From Mycolicibacterium rhodesiae NBB3 (GTDB lineage Bacteria > Actinomycetota > Actinomycetes > Mycobacteriales > Mycobacteriaceae), in contig NC_016604.1 in assembly GCF_000230895.2 (NCBI RefSeq), positions 1,984,001 through 2,048,000 on the forward strand: a stretch of 64,000 nt of DNA, read 5' to 3'. Shown here in pieces: positions 28,175 through 36,396 of the stretch. Each line of letters begins with the position of its first letter. Positions within the stretch are counted from its first letter, which is position 1. The translations under genes were made by a program, and so were the position numbers. The notes under the pieces were generated by a model, which saw only the letters and a program-made list of their open reading frames with translations, was not told where the DNA came from and ran no database searches.

Positions 28175-28522
28175 ATGAGTACAGCTGCGGGGGTGGCGTT
28201 AGGACTCTCGGCACTGGCGCTGTTGGCCGTGGTGTCGGTCGCGTGGTTGTTGTGGGACAGTCGGCTCGAACGCGAAGGTGAATCGGCCGAGGACCGTTAC
28301 CGGCGAAGCTATATGGACTTGCACAGCCCGCGTAATCGGCGGGCGATGAAGGCCCAGCGGCGTCGCAATCGGTGGGCGGCCGGATCGGGCGCTGCAGGGG
28401 GTGCGGGCTACTACGGTGTCGGCGGCTCGGACGGCGGCGGAGGTGGCTGCGGCGGCGGATGCGGTGGTGCTGGTTGCGGCGGAGGTGGCTGTGGCGGCGG
28501 CGGATGCGGTGGCGGTAGCTAG
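28175..28522 (+). CDS. Small membrane protein with a Gly/Cys-repeat tail
   Basis: 115 residues: one N-terminal membrane helix (about 5-27), a basic middle segment (RNRRAMKAQRRRNRW), then a C-terminal tail of almost only glycine with six cysteines spaced in GGGGCGGGGCGGG style. With Cys separated by 3-5 glycines, the tail could bind metal or form disulfides; similar tails occur on TIGR04222-type membrane proteins. Function unknown. The gene is preceded by tRNA-Ser and followed by an unrelated membrane hydrolase. Confidence 0.7.
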   Translation: MSTAAGVALGLSALALLAVVSVAWLLWDSRLEREGESAEDRYRRSYMDLHSPRNRRAMKAQRRRNRWAAGSGAAGGAGYYGVGGSDGGGGGCGGGCGGAGCGGGGCGGGGCGGGS

Positions 28523-28578
28523 CCCGGTGCAGCGGCGCTGACAGAAGCGCTTGGGCAACAACAAACATCGCAGTTGAC

Positions 28579-28584
28579 TAGGGT
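28579..28584 (+). promoter_or_regulatory. Candidate leaderless promoter (-10 TAGGGT)
   Basis: TAGGGT, 6 nt, then GTG at 28591. Confidence 0.5.
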
Positions 28585-28590
28585 GACGCT

Positions 28591-30261
28591 GTGACCGACA
28601 CCGGCGTCGCCGCGGCCGCACCGACGCGGACTGCATGGTGGGTGCGCCGGTACACATTCACCGGTACTGCGTTCGGCCTGGTGTTCCTGTGGTTGTCGAT
28701 GACGCCGTCGCTGCTACCGCGGGGTCCGCTGTTCCAAGGGTTGATCAGCGGTACGGCGGGTGCGATCGGCTACGGCATCGGCGTGTTGGCCGTGTGGCTC
28801 GTGCGGTACGTGCGGTCGGCGGATGAGGATCCACCGGTGCCGCGGCGAGCGTGGACTGCGCTGGTGGTGATCGGGGTCATCGGCCAGATCGCGATGATTG
28901 TCTGGTTCCATGCCTGGCAGGTCCAGCTGCGAAACCTGATGGGTGCGGCGGCGTTGCCGTTCTGGGCGTATCCGCTGGCGGCGCTGCTGTCGATCATCGT
29001 ATGGTTCGTGCTCGTCGAGGCCGGCAGGGCGATCGGCGCCCTGGCTCGGCTCCTCATCGGCAAGCTCAATCATTTTGTGCCCCGGCGGATTTCAACGGCC
29101 ATCACGGTCGTCGTCCTGGCGGTATTGGGGATCGCGCTGATCAACGGCGTAGCGGTGCGGGTCGCTATGGATACGATCAACAGCTCATTCGCCGCCATCA
29201 ACGACGAGGACCACCCGGATTTCGCGGCCCCGGAGAACAAGTTTCGTTCCGGTGGCCCCGAATCGCTGGCCGGTTGGGAGACCTTGGGACGCCAAGGACG
29301 GATCTTCGTCGCCGCTGGACCTACGGTCGAGGAACTGACGGCATTCAACGGTAAGCCGGCCACTGAACCGATACGTGCCTATGCCGGAAAGTATTCCGCC
29401 GCCGGCATCCAAGCCACCGCCGAGCTGGCTGCACGGGAACTGGCGCGCGCCGGCGGGCTCGATCGCCAGCTGGTGGCGGTGGCGACGACCACGGGAACCG
29501 GCTGGATCAACATGGCCCAGGCGGACGCGCTGGAGTACCTGTACAACGGCGACACCGCGATCGTGTCCATGCAGTACTCGTTCCTTCCCAGCGCGTTGTC
29601 CTTCCTCGTCGACCAAGAGAACGCGCGCCAGGCGGGCCAGGCGCTGTTCGAGGCCGTCGATGCGTTGATCCAGGCCCGCCCGGAGAGCAAGCGACCCAAG
29701 CTGGTGGTATTCGGCGAGAGCCTCGGCTCTTTCGGCGGCGAGGCGGCATTTCTCGCGTTGAGCAATCTTGTCGCCCGAACCGACGGAGCGTTGTTCACCG
29801 GACCCACTTTCAACAACACCGTCTGGAACAACATCACCAGGAACCGAGATGCGGGTTCTCCTGAGTGGCTGCCGATCTACCGCGACGGTGCCCACGTTCG
29901 GTTCGTCGATAACGCCGCTGCCCTCGACCGCCCTGATGAGCCATGGTCGAAGCCACGCGTTGTCTACCTGCAGTACGCATCGGATCCGATCACGTGGTTC
30001 TCCCCGGATCTTCTGTTCTCCGAACCGGATTGGCTGCGCGAACCGCGTGGTCCCGATGTCCTGCCCAGCACACGATGGATACCGGTGGTGACCTTTCTCC
30101 AGGTGTCTGCGGATATGGCGGTGTCCACCGATGTGCCCGACGGGCACGGGCACGTGTTCATCGGTGCGGTGGCCGACGCATGGGTCGCGATCCTGTCCCC
30201 ACCTGGCTGGACTCCTGAGAAAACCGCGAAGCTACGGCCATTGCTGCGCGCAGCCGCCTGA
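28591..30261 (+). CDS. Membrane-anchored alpha/beta hydrolase (Abhydrolase_9 type)
   Basis: 556 residues. Four to five membrane helices in the first 200 residues, then a soluble hydrolase domain with nucleophile motif FGESLGSFGGEAAF and a late His in DGHGHVF. The N-terminal LSMTPSLLPRGPLFQGLISG is the hallmark of this two-domain family. An extracytoplasmic esterase or lipase-like role is inferred; substrate unknown. Leaderless GTG start. No operon partner: the next gene has its own promoter. Confidence 0.82.
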   Translation: MTDTGVAAAAPTRTAWWVRRYTFTGTAFGLVFLWLSMTPSLLPRGPLFQGLISGTAGAIGYGIGVLAVWLVRYVRSADEDPPVPRRAWTALVVIGVIGQIAMIVWFHAWQVQLRNLMGAAALPFWAYPLAALLSIIVWFVLVEAGRAIGALARLLIGKLNHFVPRRISTAITVVVLAVLGIALINGVAVRVAMDTINSSFAAINDEDHPDFAAPENKFRSGGPESLAGWETLGRQGRIFVAAGPTVEELTAFNGKPATEPIRAYAGKYSAAGIQATAELAARELARAGGLDRQLVAVATTTGTGWINMAQADALEYLYNGDTAIVSMQYSFLPSALSFLVDQENARQAGQALFEAVDALIQARPESKRPKLVVFGESLGSFGGEAAFLALSNLVARTDGALFTGPTFNNTVWNNITRNRDAGSPEWLPIYRDGAHVRFVDNAAALDRPDEPWSKPRVVYLQYASDPITWFSPDLLFSEPDWLREPRGPDVLPSTRWIPVVTFLQVSADMAVSTDVPDGHGHVFIGAVADAWVAILSPPGWTPEKTAKLRPLLRAAA

Positions 30262-30329
30262 GGCCGCGGAGCAAAATTGTCACCCGAAGGCGTCATCTGA
30301 TTGGCACCCGTCATGAGACGGTTTCGCAC

Positions 30330-30335
30330 TAGCGT
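30330..30335 (+). promoter_or_regulatory. Candidate leaderless promoter (-10 TAGCGT)
   Basis: TAGCGT, 6 nt, then ATG at 30342. Confidence 0.5.
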
Positions 30336-30341
30336 GACGGT

Positions 30342-30749
30342 ATGACGACGACTCCCACCCGTACACGAGGCGGTTTCGTCGAGGTGACGCTGATCGTCTT
30401 CGGGGTGTACGCCCTGGGCCTCGGACTGTTCATGTTGTTCGCGCCCGGACCGTTCTTCGAGACGATCGGGACCTTCGGCGTACGCAACGATCACTACATC
30501 TTCGACAACGCGTCCTTCGAGATCCCGCAGGGCCTGCTGTTGCTCGCCGCCGTACGGCGGGTGTCGTGGCGGGTACCCGCCCTTGCGTTCGCGACGCTGC
30601 ACTGGGCGCTGCACTCACTTAGCCACATCGTCGATCCACACCATGGTGCCGGCGACCTCATCGGCTGGATCGAGGCGGGCAGCCTGGTGTTCACGACGGT
30701 GATCCTCGCAATTGCGTTGCGCGCCAGCCTCTCCGACGAGCGCCGCTGA
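30342..30749 (+). CDS. Four-helix membrane protein, unknown function
   Basis: 135 residues with four predicted membrane helices (VTLIVFGVYALGLGLFMLFA, a central pair around LLLLAAVRRVSWRVPALAF, and AGSLVFTTVILAIALRA) and a conserved-looking HWALHSLSHIVDPHH cluster of five histidines between helices 3 and 4, which might bind metal or haem. I do not recognise the family with certainty. Convergent with the echA21-type gene. Confidence 0.65.
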   Translation: MTTTPTRTRGGFVEVTLIVFGVYALGLGLFMLFAPGPFFETIGTFGVRNDHYIFDNASFEIPQGLLLLAAVRRVSWRVPALAFATLHWALHSLSHIVDPHHGAGDLIGWIEAGSLVFTTVILAIALRASLSDERR

Positions 30750-30752
30750 CCC

Positions 30753-31586
30753 CTATTCCCCGGTGAAGTTCGGTGGCCGCTTCTCAAACGTCGCCTTGAG
30801 GCCCTCGCCCAGATCCTTGGACGGCAGAAATGCCGCGTTCCACGCCGCGACGTAGCGCAGGCTCTCCGAGACCCTGGCGATGCGCTGCTGATCCAACACG
30901 TCCTTGACCCCGTTGACCACCAGCGGCGGGTTCGCGGCGATTTCGGCCGCGGTCTCGTGTGCGGCGGCCAGGGTCGCTGCGGCGTCGTCATACACCTCGT
31001 TGACGAGGCCGATCTTCTCGGCGCGGGCGGCGTCGATGTCCTTGCCAGTCAACGCCAACTCGCGCAGGTGTCCGTCGGACAGGATCAGCGGGAGTCGGGC
31101 CAGGCTGCCCACGTCGGCGACGATCGCCAGCTTGACCTCACGCACCGAGAACTTGGCGTCGGCGCTGGCATAGCGGATGTCGACGGCCGAGATCAGGTCG
31201 ACACCGCCGCCGATGCACCATCCGTGCACCGACGCGATGGTGGGCGTGCGGCAGTCCGCGACGGCGTTGATGGCGCCCTGCATACGCAGGATGGTGGCGT
31301 GGAAGTCGGAGCGAGGACGGGCCGTGGCGCCGTCGGCGAGCACGCTCGACAGGGTGCTGCCCATCGCGACCAGGTCGAGCCCGTAGCTGAAGTTCCTGCC
31401 GGAGCCGGTCAGGACGATGGCCCGCACCTCGCGGTCGGCGTCGAGCTTGCCGAACACCTCGGGCAGCTCCGCCCAGAACGCCGGGCCCATCGCGTTGCCC
31501 TTGCCCGGACCGACCAGGGTCACCTGCGCGACGCGGTCCTTGACGTCGACGGTGACGGATTCGTATGCATCATTTTTCTCGCCCAT
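30753..31586 (-). CDS. echA21: Crotonase-family enzyme EchA21
   Basis: 277 residues (Rv3774: 274). Crotonase fold with the oxyanion-hole strands around GSGRNFSYGLDLVAM and HGWCIGGGVDL. The position of the second glutamate of classical hydratases is taken by Asp in AIVADVGSLARLP, the arrangement of dienoyl-CoA isomerases, so isomerisation in unsaturated fatty acid or sterol breakdown is more likely than hydration. Neighbour of the Rv3773c-like gene as in M. tuberculosis. Confidence 0.85.
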   Translation of the reverse strand: MGEKNDAYESVTVDVKDRVAQVTLVGPGKGNAMGPAFWAELPEVFGKLDADREVRAIVLTGSGRNFSYGLDLVAMGSTLSSVLADGATARPRSDFHATILRMQGAINAVADCRTPTIASVHGWCIGGGVDLISAVDIRYASADAKFSVREVKLAIVADVGSLARLPLILSDGHLRELALTGKDIDAARAEKIGLVNEVYDDAAATLAAAHETAAEIAANPPLVVNGVKDVLDQQRIARVSESLRYVAAWNAAFLPSKDLGEGLKATFEKRPPNFTGE

Positions 31587-31594
31587 GGGCCAGA

Positions 31595-31600
31595 AGGCTA
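31595..31600 (-). promoter_or_regulatory. Candidate promoter of echA21 (-10 TAGCCT)
   Basis: TAGCCT, 8 nt, then ATG at 31586; leaderless or nearly so. Confidence 0.4.
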
Positions 31601-31605
31601 ACGAC

Positions 31606-32046
31606 TCACGGCGGGGAGCCGGTCACGATCTCACTGACCGTGAGGCCGGGCATGAACTGGCACATGGCGCCGGCCATGAGCAGCGCCGTCATCTCCGCAG
31701 TTTCGTCGGTGCCGCTGCCCTGGTCTTTGAGGATGGCGCGGACCACGGCCTTCTGCGTGGCCTCGTCGAGATCGGCGAACTCCTCGCACGTCATCGACGT
31801 CGCGTTCGGCGGAGGCGGCACGTCGGGAACGTCGGAGCCCGGCAGTCCGGGCAGACCGGGGATGTCGGGGATCTCGAAGCCCGGCAAGCCGGGGATCGTC
31901 GGCTGTGCCGTCGCCGTGGGCTCCGACGTCAAGTCGGGACCGGGCTCGGTGGTCTGGGCGACCTGGCCCTCCGTGGTGCGCGAGCAACCGGCGGCCAGGC
32001 CCACCACGATCAGGGCCGCGGCCCCAACCCGCACGTGCGTCTTCAT
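31606..32046 (-). CDS. Probable lipoprotein, unknown function
   Basis: 146 residues from ATG 32046. Signal peptide MKTHVRVGAAALIVVGLAAG with lipobox LAAGC. A Thr/Pro-rich linker with a PGLPG repeat spans the wall region, followed by a helical domain holding two cysteines (MTCEEFADLDEATQ and GAMCQFMPG), probably disulfide-linked, similar in layout to DUF732 domains. The open frame runs further upstream, but that stretch overlaps the divergent gene. Own leaderless promoter. Confidence 0.75.
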   Translation of the reverse strand: MKTHVRVGAAALIVVGLAAGCSRTTEGQVAQTTEPGPDLTSEPTATAQPTIPGLPGFEIPDIPGLPGLPGSDVPDVPPPPNATSMTCEEFADLDEATQKAVVRAILKDQGSGTDETAEMTALLMAGAMCQFMPGLTVSEIVTGSPP

Positions 32047-32053
32047 CTGCGCA

Positions 32054-32059
32054 ACGATA
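32054..32059 (-). promoter_or_regulatory. Candidate leaderless promoter of the lipoprotein (-10 TATCGT)
   Basis: TATCGT, 7 nt, then ATG at 32046. Confidence 0.5.
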
Positions 32060-32074
32060 GGCGGTGCCGCCACG

Positions 32075-32080
32075 TAGCGT
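32075..32080 (+). promoter_or_regulatory. Candidate leaderless promoter of the Rv3773c-like gene (-10 TAGCGT)
   Basis: TAGCGT, 6 nt, then ATG at 32087; only 15 bp from the divergent lipoprotein box. Confidence 0.5.
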
Positions 32081-32086
32081 GGCAGC

Positions 32087-32668
32087 ATGCCCGACGACCT
32101 GCGCCCCGGACCTGATTCGCCTCCGGTCGACGAACTCGAATGTGCCGAAGCCACCTTCGCCGTGCTGGGACATGTGCTGCACGGAATCGCTGACGACGAC
32201 CTGAACAAGCAGACGCCGTGCCGCGAGTTCGACGTCGCGAGCCTCACCGATCACCTGATGAACTCGATCACCGTGCTCGGCGGCGCGGCCGGCGCGCAGT
32301 TCCCGGAACGGGATCGGTCGGATTCGGTGGAGCGACAGGTCGTGCTCGCCGGGCGACCGGCGCTGGATGCCTGGAAGCGGCGCGGGCTCGACGGCACCGT
32401 GGCGTTCGGCGACAACGAGGCACCCGCCAAGGTGATGGCGGGCATCCTGTCGCTCGAATTCCTGGTGCACGCTTGGGATTACGCGGCGGCGGTCGGGCGC
32501 GAGGTGAACGCACCCGATTCGCTGTCCGACTACGTCATGGGGCTGGCGCGCACCATCATCACCCCGCAGGGTCGCAGCAACGCGGGCTTCGACGAACCGA
32601 TCGAGATGCCCGAGGACGCCGGGTCGCTGCAAAAGCTGCTGGCGTACACCGGCCGCAGGCCGGACTAG
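32087..32668 (+). CDS. TIGR03086-family protein (DinB/MDMPI fold, Rv3773c-like)
   Basis: 193 residues (Rv3773c: 194). DinB-type four-helix bundle of the mycothiol-dependent maleylpyruvate isomerase group, with the family start QTPCREFDVASLTDHL and EFLVHAWDYA; His residues in these motifs form the metal site. A mycothiol-dependent transferase or isomerase role is likely; the substrate is not known. 3' end overlaps the convergent GXWXG gene by 4 bp. Confidence 0.83.
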   Translation: MPDDLRPGPDSPPVDELECAEATFAVLGHVLHGIADDDLNKQTPCREFDVASLTDHLMNSITVLGGAAGAQFPERDRSDSVERQVVLAGRPALDAWKRRGLDGTVAFGDNEAPAKVMAGILSLEFLVHAWDYAAAVGREVNAPDSLSDYVMGLARTIITPQGRSNAGFDEPIEMPEDAGSLQKLLAYTGRRPD

Positions 32669-33138
32669 ACGCGCTCCAGGTAGAAGAAGAAGTACCGGCC
32701 GCCGTCGAGCGCACCCTTTCCGTTCGTGATTGCGACGACGACGTTGTCATCGACCTTCTTGAAATGATCGTGGATCGGCATGGCGTCATAAACCATGGTC
32801 GCGGTCAATTCGCCGCGAAACTCTTCCATCCACAGAGTGGCTGAGCCGTTCATCACTTCTGTATTCGAGTACTTGTTGCCGTCTTCGTCGAGACATACGG
32901 CTGGGTCGACATCGGTGGCCGAGCGGAACGTCGTGCCGAACCAGCGATCGCCCAGAAAGCCCTCTCCGCGGTGGCCGGACGGCAGCTCGCCGCCCCTCCA
33001 CTCGCCGATCATGAAATCGATGTCGACTGGCTCGAGAGAGGACCAGAACTGTTCGAGCTCGGCGTACGGAATCAGCCCCGTGTGCGAGGCAAGCTCATCG
33101 AACCTCCGGCGACTCGGTGCCTGCGACGTTGAAGTCAC
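32665..33138 (-). CDS. GXWXG/DUF4334 domain protein
   Basis: 157 residues from GTG 33138, which overlaps the hisC2 stop (GTGA). The N-terminal IGEWRGGELPSGH gives the GXWXG motif and the C-terminal half (DAMPIHDHFKKVDDNVVVAITNGKG) matches the DUF4334 partner domain. Probably a small lipocalin-like beta barrel; ligand unknown. The long upstream open frame lies antisense-shifted within hisC2 and is not coding. Likely co-transcribed with hisC2. Confidence 0.8.
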   Translation of the reverse strand: MTSTSQAPSRRRFDELASHTGLIPYAELEQFWSSLEPVDIDFMIGEWRGGELPSGHRGEGFLGDRWFGTTFRSATDVDPAVCLDEDGNKYSNTEVMNGSATLWMEEFRGELTATMVYDAMPIHDHFKKVDDNVVVAITNGKGALDGGRYFFFYLERV

Positions 33139-34199
33139 GCGGTTGCGATCCAGCTGCGGGCGAACTCCAGGAACATGTCGTTCTCGTGCTCGGCTGCGAC
33201 GGTGACCCGCACCCCATCCTCGCCGTAGGGTCGCACGATGATCCGGCTGTCGGCCGCGGCGCGGGCGTACTCCTGCGCGCGGCCGGGCAGCGGCAGCCAG
33301 ACGAAGTTGGCCTGCGACGGCGGCACGGTGTACCCGGCGTCCCGAAGCGTCTCGGTCACCCGGGCGCGTTCGGCCACGATCGTGTCCGTGCGGGCCAGCA
33401 GCTCGTCGGCGGCGTCCAGCGATGCGATGGCCGCCGCCTGCGAAACACTGGTCGCGGTGAACGGGACGTAGACCTTGCTCAGCGCCGCGACGACGTCGGG
33501 ATCGGCCACGGCATAACCGATACGCAGTCCGGCCAGCCCGTATGCCTTCGAAAACGTCCGCAGCACAACGACATTGCGGTGGGAGCGCACGAATCCGAAA
33601 CTGTCCGGCAGCATGCCGTCGCGGATGTACTCGACGTACGCCTCGTCGAGGGCGACCAGGATGTCGGACGGCACCGCCTCGATGAACGCAGCCAGCTTCT
33701 CGGGGTCGACGACGGTGCCGGTGGGATTGTTCGGGTTGCAGACGAAGATCAGCCGGGTGCGGTCGGTGATAGCGGCCAGCATCGCGTCGAGGTCGAAGGT
33801 GTGGGCGGTCAGTGGCACCTGCACGGGCGTCGCCCCCGCGGTACGCACCTGCAGCGGGTAGATCTCGAAGCTGCGCCAGCCGTAGAGGACCTCGTCCCCG
33901 ACGGAGGAGGTGATCTGGATCAACTGTTGGCACAGACTGACCGATCCGCAGCCCACGGAGATGTGCTCCGGCGAGAAGGCCCCGTCGTCTATGGTCTTGG
34001 CCAACCGCCCCTTGAGCTCCACATAGCCGTTGTCGGGATACCGATTGATGCTGTCGGTGGCCTTCGCGATGGCCGCCCGCACGCTGGGCAGCGGCCCATG
34101 CACGGTCTCGTTGCTCGCGATCTTGATCGCCCCGGGCACCGTCTTGCCGGGTGCGTATGCCGGCAGGTCGGCAAGTTCGGGTCGCAGGCGGGCGGTCAC
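33135..34199 (-). CDS. hisC2: Aromatic amino acid/histidinol-phosphate aminotransferase HisC2
   Basis: 354 residues (Rv3772: 353). Fold-type I aminotransferase: NPNNPTGT, ALDEAYVEY, the PLP lysine in RTFSKAYGLAGLRIGY and the C-terminal substrate Arg in EDGVRVTVA. Transaminates aromatic 2-oxo acids or imidazole-acetol phosphate. Leaderless GTG start at 34199. TyrA, the other aromatic enzyme of the window, is 14 kb away. Confidence 0.9.
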   Translation of the reverse strand: MTARLRPELADLPAYAPGKTVPGAIKIASNETVHGPLPSVRAAIAKATDSINRYPDNGYVELKGRLAKTIDDGAFSPEHISVGCGSVSLCQQLIQITSSVGDEVLYGWRSFEIYPLQVRTAGATPVQVPLTAHTFDLDAMLAAITDRTRLIFVCNPNNPTGTVVDPEKLAAFIEAVPSDILVALDEAYVEYIRDGMLPDSFGFVRSHRNVVVLRTFSKAYGLAGLRIGYAVADPDVVAALSKVYVPFTATSVSQAAAIASLDAADELLARTDTIVAERARVTETLRDAGYTVPPSQANFVWLPLPGRAQEYARAAADSRIIVRPYGEDGVRVTVAAEHENDMFLEFARSWIATA

Positions 34200-34205
34200 C
34201 CGATC

Positions 34206-34211
34206 AGTTTA
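34206..34211 (-). promoter_or_regulatory. Candidate leaderless promoter of hisC2 (-10 TAAACT)
   Basis: TAAACT, 6 nt, then GTG at 34199. Confidence 0.5.
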
Positions 34212-34293
34212 TGGTGCGCCTCGATGCGCCTCTGATCTGCTTTGCTTCGCGCTGATGCGGCTGTGTACTCTGTCGGATCGGCGGTAAACGTCG

Positions 34294-34382
34294 GGAGGCG
34301 TGCCAGAGCGGCCGAATGGGACTCACTGCTAATGAGTTGCCCGGCTTAAACCGGGCCGGAGGTTCAAATCCTCTCGCCTCCG
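34294..34382 (+). tRNA. tRNA-Ser (anticodon GCU)
   Basis: Acceptor GGAGGCG/CGCCTCC, anticodon stem-loop ACTCA-CTGCTAA-TGAGT, long variable arm, T-loop GGTTCAAATCC; CCA not encoded. Confidence 0.97.
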
Positions 34383-34425
34383 CGCTCGACTGCCGGCTCG
34401 CCGGCGGCAACAACTGAACATGCAT

Positions 34426-34498
34426 GCGCCCGTAGCTCAACGGATAGAGCATCTGACTACGGATCAGAAGGTTAGGGGTTCGAATCCCTTCGGGCGCG
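34426..34498 (+). tRNA. tRNA-Arg (anticodon ACG)
   Basis: 73 nt, acceptor GCGCCCG/CGGGCGC, anticodon loop CTACGGA, T-arm GGGGTTCGAATCCCC-like; CCA not encoded. 43 bp after the tRNA-Ser, probably the same transcript. Confidence 0.97.
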
Positions 34499-34531
34499 CT
34501 CACGCTGTAACCCATATGCCTATCTACTGGC

Positions 34532-35011
34532 ATGTCACTGAACTCGATCACTCGCGCTTCGAGCGCAATTCTGCTCATCCGCCTGTACGTCGGGACGATC
34601 TTCGTCGTCGAAGGCGTCCTCAAGTTCGTCAGGGCCGATGCCCTCGGCCCCGGCCGCTTCGCGAAGATCGGTCTGCCCGCCAGCGATCTGCTCGCCAACC
34701 TCGACGGGGTTCTCGAAATCGGCTGCGGGCTGCTCATACTGGTCGGCCTGTGCACCCGGTTCGCAACGCTGCCGATGATCGCCGACATGTTGGGCGCGAT
34801 CCTGCTCACCAAGGTGCCCCTGTTGTGGGGAAACGCCGCGCTCTATCCGAAGGAGAGCGGCATCTGGGACTTCCTCCACGAGGCACGACTCGAATTCGCG
34901 ATGCTGTGCGGCAGCCTTTTCCTCCTCATCATCGGAGCGGGGGCCTACTCGGTTGACGCGAAAGTGAACCGACGCACCGCTGCGGACCGTGAACAGGTTG
35001 TGGCGGCCTAG
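34532..35011 (+). CDS. DoxX-family membrane protein
   Basis: 159 residues, four membrane helices with the DoxX pattern: LLIRLYVGTIFVVEGVLKF at the start, GVLEIGCGLLILVGLCTRFA in the middle. Family members contribute to membrane-bound oxidoreductase complexes; in mycobacteria they associate with redox defence. Role here unknown. It lies 45 bp upstream of the ECF sigma/Rieske pair on the same strand and could share its transcript. Confidence 0.85.
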   Translation: MSLNSITRASSAILLIRLYVGTIFVVEGVLKFVRADALGPGRFAKIGLPASDLLANLDGVLEIGCGLLILVGLCTRFATLPMIADMLGAILLTKVPLLWGNAALYPKESGIWDFLHEARLEFAMLCGSLFLLIIGAGAYSVDAKVNRRTAADREQVVAA

Positions 35012-35056
35012 CGACATCCACAGCATTCCTCAAGGTCGATTCCAGGACGGCGACGT

Positions 35057-35608
35057 GTGATCCCCATCGAGAATGGCGTGCAACCGCGCTCGAGGAGAGG
35101 GCTGCAACCGGTGACGGGCGCTGCTTATCCGGACTGGGACTCGGTATACCGCGACAACGTCACCTGGGTGTATCGCCTGATGTACCGCAAGGTCGGCAAT
35201 CAACCGGACGCCGAGGATCTGACTGCTGAAGTGTTCATGACGGCGCTGCGGCCGATGCGAATTTCGGCGACGATCCCCGAGGTGCGGGCTTACCTGCACA
35301 CGACTGCGCGCACGGTGCTCGCCGCGTACTGGAGAGACCGGATGGGGCGGCAGATCACATCCATCGACGAGGACGTTCCCGAGTCGTCCGAACCCGAGCA
35401 GGTTGTCGGCGACGCGCCCGAGACCGTACGACGGCTGCTGCAACGGCTACCTGACAACTACCGCCGGATACTGGAACTGCGTTTTCTGCAGGCGGCTTCG
35501 GTACGGGAGGCCGCGAGCCACATGGGTGTCAGCGTCGCCAATGCCAAAGTGCTGCAGCACCGGGCCCTGCGTATGGCGGCACAGAACAGTGGGGAGGCGG
35601 CCCGGTGA
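35057..35608 (+). CDS. ECF-type RNA polymerase sigma factor
   Basis: 183 residues. Region 2 contains VTWVYRLMYRKVGNQPDAEDLTAE (residues about 35-58) and region 4 contains RLPDNYRRILELRF, then the helix-turn-helix SVREAASHMGVSVANAKVLQHRAL. GTG start with an AGGACGG ribosome site upstream. The stop overlaps the start of the Rieske gene (GTGA), so that protein is the obvious candidate for the cognate regulator. No zinc-binding anti-sigma gene is present. Regulon and group are unknown. Confidence 0.9.
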   Translation: MIPIENGVQPRSRRGLQPVTGAAYPDWDSVYRDNVTWVYRLMYRKVGNQPDAEDLTAEVFMTALRPMRISATIPEVRAYLHTTARTVLAAYWRDRMGRQITSIDEDVPESSEPEQVVGDAPETVRRLLQRLPDNYRRILELRFLQAASVREAASHMGVSVANAKVLQHRALRMAAQNSGEAAR

Positions 35609-36294
35609 GCGAGAAGAACCTACGCCGATTCGTCGACAGGCTGCTGGCCGGTAAAGCGACCGAACGCGCGCGGCCGGACGAATTCGAAGCCGAGCAGATG
35701 AAGACGGCGATCGATCTACGGGCTGCGCGGTTGGGCAGCGACGCCCCGCGCGAGGAGTTTCTGACCGACCTCCATCGCCGGTTGTCGGGCGACATGGCCG
35801 ACGAGCCGAAACAGTCCGCATGGACGCCTGGCCGGCGGTCGGTGGTGATCGGCGGTTCGGTGGCCGCCGCCTCAGCCGCGGCCGGCCTCGTGGTCGGGCG
35901 CAACCTGCTGGCCCCCAACAGCCCGACGACCACCAAACCGCCCGCGCAGGGTGAACTCGATCCGAACCACGGGACATGGCAACCCGTCGGATCCAGCGAC
36001 GACCTCGCCGAGGGCTCTGCGCTGGCCTTCGATCTCGGGTCGGTCAACGGCTTCGTGCACCGCGTCGACGCCAAACTCGAGGCGGTCTCCGGTGTGTGCA
36101 CGCATCAGGGCTGCAAGCTGTGGCTAGATGCCCCGGATAATCGCCTGCGGTGCCCGTGCCACTCGACGTCGTTCTCACTTGAGGGCGCCACGCTCACCCA
36201 TCAGCTGCCCGTCGCGCCGCCGCCGCTGCCCAAGCTTGCGGTGCGTGAAAGCAACGGTGTCATCGAGGTTTTCGCGCCGACGAAATCGACGTAG
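35605..36294 (+). CDS. Membrane-anchored Rieske [2Fe-2S] protein, possible redox anti-sigma factor
   Basis: 229 residues. A soluble N-terminal region of about 75 residues (NLRRFVDRLLAGKATERA, EEFLTDLHRRLSG) precedes a GRRSVVIGG twin-arginine-like motif and one hydrophobic segment, then an outer Rieske domain with cluster ligands CTHQGC and CPCHSTSF. The N-terminal part would sit in the cytoplasm, where it could bind the coupled sigma factor, while the cluster senses redox state outside. Alternatively, it is a Tat-exported ferredoxin-like protein. The coupling to the sigma gene is direct; the anti-sigma role is inferred. Confidence 0.8.
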   Translation: MSEKNLRRFVDRLLAGKATERARPDEFEAEQMKTAIDLRAARLGSDAPREEFLTDLHRRLSGDMADEPKQSAWTPGRRSVVIGGSVAAASAAAGLVVGRNLLAPNSPTTTKPPAQGELDPNHGTWQPVGSSDDLAEGSALAFDLGSVNGFVHRVDAKLEAVSGVCTHQGCKLWLDAPDNRLRCPCHSTSFSLEGATLTHQLPVAPPPLPKLAVRESNGVIEVFAPTKST

Positions 36295-36384
36295 CCGCCA
36301 CGGTGGCCCTATGACCGCGCCCGAACGGCTGACGGAACCATGATGCCTGCGTCGCCGCCCGGATGCCGGACGTCCTCGGGCCGA

Positions 36385-36390
36385 TAGATT
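36385..36390 (+). promoter_or_regulatory. Candidate leaderless promoter (-10 TAGATT)
   Basis: TAGATT, 6 nt, then GTG at 36397. Confidence 0.5.
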
Positions 36391-36396
36391 GGGGCG

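Noticed and set aside
32665..33933. 422-residue minus-strand frame containing the GXWXG protein
   Set aside because: Upstream of 33138 it is out of phase within hisC2, whose motifs are clear.
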